From assembly GCA_023702235.1 (NCBI GenBank), contig JAMQCR010000003.1:458501-522500 (forward strand): DNA of 64,000 nucleotides, in the 5' to 3' direction. Below, piece after piece: positions 63,966-64,000 of this stretch. The position numbers were made by a program, and so were the translations under genes. Below the pieces are notes generated by a model. It saw only the letters and a list, made by a program, of their open reading frames with translations, was not told where the DNA came from and ran no database searches. Source of the DNA: Neobacillus pocheonensis (GTDB taxonomy: Bacteria; Bacillota; Bacilli; Bacillales; Cytobacillaceae). How positions within the stretch are numbered: the first letter of the stretch is position 1; each line of letters begins with the position of its first letter.

Positions 63966-64000
63966 GATACCACAAAGTTTGGGCAACTGATGGGTCGATT

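Overview
The window looks like chromosomal DNA from an AT-rich, endospore-forming member of the Bacillaceae (Bacillus/Neobacillus-like). Supporting genes are spoIIID and mbl side by side, a type H small acid-soluble spore protein, a Spo0E-type phosphatase, sporulation-type PAS kinases, fabZ-ywpF-ssbB and ywqAB order as in Bacillus subtilis, T-box and S-box leaders, and many LysM/NlpC/3D cell-wall proteins.

Layout. 1-5.8 kb is core: the end of a class B penicillin-binding protein, DinB-like and alkyltransferase-like genes, then spoIIID, mbl, an EpuA-type membrane peptide, fabZ, ywpF and ssbB. 6-15 kb holds a broken XRE gene, a secreted coiled-coil/3D protein, the SNF2 helicase/SWIM pair (ywqA, ywqB), an ABC-transporter remnant and a four-LysM NlpC/P60 endopeptidase. 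15.5-19.6 kb has an SDR/MerR pair with a readable MerR-type promoter, then three tandem T-boxes (probable tyrosine specifier) ahead of phenylalanine 4-hydroxylase. 20-28.5 kb is a signalling block: three DUF3231 genes, a 5TM/GAF/PAS/GGDEF diguanylate cyclase, two PAS histidine kinases and a Spo0E-like gene. 28.6-36.8 kb is accessory: an S53 peptidase, an XRE/J-domain cassette, a repeat-rich LysM-NlpC/P60 protein and a NERD protein. 36.9-45 kb is metal and redox: a Fur-box-linked FTR1 permease, LysR/flavin reductase, molybdate regulator and transporter with a clear operator, a truncated vanadium haloperoxidase and acireductone dioxygenase. 45-64 kb carries DUF805, sspH, a PadR/DUF1700/DUF4097 operon, a large RND exporter, a YocH-like 3D protein, an S-box before psiE, a polar amino-acid ABC transporter next to an M20 peptidase, and a rifampicin phosphotransferase.

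Two window-wide patterns matter most. First, a family of non-coding repeats with a period of exactly 52 bp forms arrays at 34.2, 45.1, 48.8 and 55.4 kb, with single diverged elements at 15.4 and 20.5 kb. Every unit holds the same short hairpin (TGTCCT pairing with AGGACA around an inner 4-bp stem), and the inner stem changes by paired substitutions between arrays. The sequence between hairpins is homogenised within an array and differs between arrays. This is the best candidate here for an undescribed element.

Second, about twenty otherwise well-conserved genes, including fabZ and ssbB, are broken by single-base indels, often in homopolymers. Repairing each one restores the usual family length, so most are probably assembly errors, and the affected genes should be read as whole genes. 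Genuine decay is separate: the N-terminally lost EhuB-like gene, the C-terminally lost haloperoxidase, the FTR1 scrap at 43.25 kb, the 25-codon peptide at 60.7 kb and the IS-end-like scraps.
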